From positions 3,839,001-3,903,000 of the forward strand of contig NZ_CP126994.1 of the NCBI RefSeq assembly GCF_030252425.1: a DNA stretch of 64,000 bases. The letters run 5' to 3'. The position numbers and the translations under genes are program-made. The notes below the pieces were generated by a model. It was not told the DNA's origin. It saw nothing but the letters and a program-made list of their open reading frames with translations, and did not search any database. This document shows positions 63,279 through 64,000 of the stretch, in pieces. The DNA comes from Acidisoma sp. PAMC 29798. Its GTDB lineage: Bacteria > Pseudomonadota > Alphaproteobacteria > Acetobacterales > Acetobacteraceae. How positions within the stretch are numbered: the stretch's first letter is position 1; each line of letters opens with the position of its first letter.

Positions 63279-64000
63279 TTACATCGCCAGCTCAGCCTCC
63301 TTGATGTTGGCGATCGGTCCAAGAATCGTCGGATCGAAGTTGTTGAGGACGCTTCGGTCGAGCAGCCGCCTAGGTAAGTCAGGATTGGCCAGGGCCCCAC
63401 GGGCGATGGTGATGATGTCGGCGCCGTCGTCCAGCGCAGCCACAGCCTGCTCGATATTGTGCAGGCCGCCATTGACAAAGATCGCTGCTTTGGGTGCATA
63501 GCGCTTGGCGAGGCGCATCAATGACGGACCTCCCGCGGCGAACGCCGGCTTCCACGCCTCAAATTCGGTCACATGGATGAAGTCCGCGCCGGCCTCCGCG
63601 AGGCCGCCGAATATGATTTCTGCGTCGCGCTCCTGATCCGCCCACTTATGATGATGGTCGTTCACCTTGCCTTGAGAAATACGGATGCCGACCGGCACCT
63701 TGGCCCCAACCTTCGCACGCACAGCTTTGAAGGTTTCCAGGATCAATCTTACACGGTTCTCTGTGGGGCCGCCCCATCGATCCCCTCTGGTGTTCGTGTA
63801 GTCGGTCAAAAACTGGTCGAGCAGGTAGCCGTTGGCACCATGAATCTCGATGGCGTCAAACCCGGCCACCTCAATCGCGCGCCCCGCCGCGCCAGCAATA
63901 CCGTCGATGGCATCGGCGATCTGCGCCTCCGTCATCGTAGCCGGCAGGGCGTAGCGGCCCTTCCCGTGATAGAACGTCATCTGCTCACCCTTCGGCTGGA
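63279..64000 (-). CDS. NADH:flavin oxidoreductase / Old Yellow Enzyme family, C-terminal part (runs off window)
   Basis: FMN-dependent TIM-barrel reductase of alkenes, nitro compounds or quinones. The visible ~240 residues include [35 protein letters not shown] (H-x2-N substrate-binding pair region), [14 protein letters not shown] and the FMN-phosphate region [18 protein letters not shown]. The frame is open to the right edge, so the N-terminal third lies outside. Enzyme family is clear; substrate is not. Confidence 0.9.
   Translation of the reverse strand, partial: QPKGEQMTFYHGKGRYALPATMTEAQIADAIDGIAGAAGRAIEVAGFDAIEIHGANGYLLDQFLTDYTNTRGDRWGGPTENRVRLILETFKAVRAKVGAKVPVGIRISQGKVNDHHHKWADQERDAEIIFGGLAEAGADFIHVTEFEAWKPAFAAGGPSLMRLAKRYAPKAAIFVNGGLHNIEQAVAALDDGADIITIARGALANPDLPRRLLDRSVLNNFDPTILGPIANIKEAELAM

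Overview
The window looks like a GC-rich alphaproteobacterial chromosome. My best inference is Acetobacteraceae or a relative. This rests on a MucR/Ros-type regulator, a cysteine-poor Mur-like Fur protein, OlsB, and an imp-type (Rhizobium/Agrobacterium-style) type VI secretion locus. I could not run a taxonomic search.

The first 30 kb is mostly core genome. It opens with the end of lipB, then secY-adk-rpsM-rpsK-rpoA-rplQ with a clear terminator after rplQ. Next come rarA and an rluC-type pseudouridine synthase. A minus-strand group holds olsB, a Fur/Mur regulator and a MucR-like regulator. A TusA-like protein, a glycosyltransferase and an O-antigen-ligase-like protein follow, then a CobW GTPase with a WD40 protein. 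ilvD-xylB, a dodecin, a glutamine-synthetase-like ligase with a cysteine hydrolase, a GST, an NCS1 permease coupled to a repeat protein, Cdh, a MAPEG protein, a DEAD-box helicase, thrB and rnhA complete this part. Four intergenic sites here carry related palindromes (REP-like dyads); I saw none in the right half.

At 27.9-30.4 kb there is a frameshifted phosphatase gene, a complete IS3-family element (about 28872-30044) and a remnant of a second IS3 element. This marks the left border of the secretion locus.

From 30.4 to 59.8 kb lies a type VI secretion system (T6SS). One minus-strand operon runs from tssB to an unknown gene at 32759, 16 genes with mostly overlapping or very short junctions: tssB, tssC, impD, tagJ, tssE, tssF, tssG, ppkA, vgrG, a DUF6931-like gene, fha, tssK, tssL-OmpA, tssM, tagF, pppA plus the unknown gene (17 if the last is counted). 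tssA sits just upstream and is divergent from tssH-hcp. Every tss core gene is present except tssJ; TssL carries a peptidoglycan-binding OmpA domain instead. The PpkA-Fha-PppA-TagF set implies post-translational control. Unassigned genes at the edges are a LysM membrane protein, a peptidase-like protein with an apparently degenerate zinc site, a small membrane protein with an Asp/Gly tail, an unknown 202-residue protein, and a 350-residue protein after hcp behind a 16-bp hairpin. These are the best candidates for undescribed effectors, immunity proteins or envelope accessories.

The last 4 kb is a patchy accessory region: an IS3 transposase fragment, a LysR regulator divergent from a broken quinone-reductase gene, an SDR without the usual Tyr/Lys pair, a SnoaL-like protein, a membrane protein and the C-terminal part of an Old Yellow Enzyme homologue.
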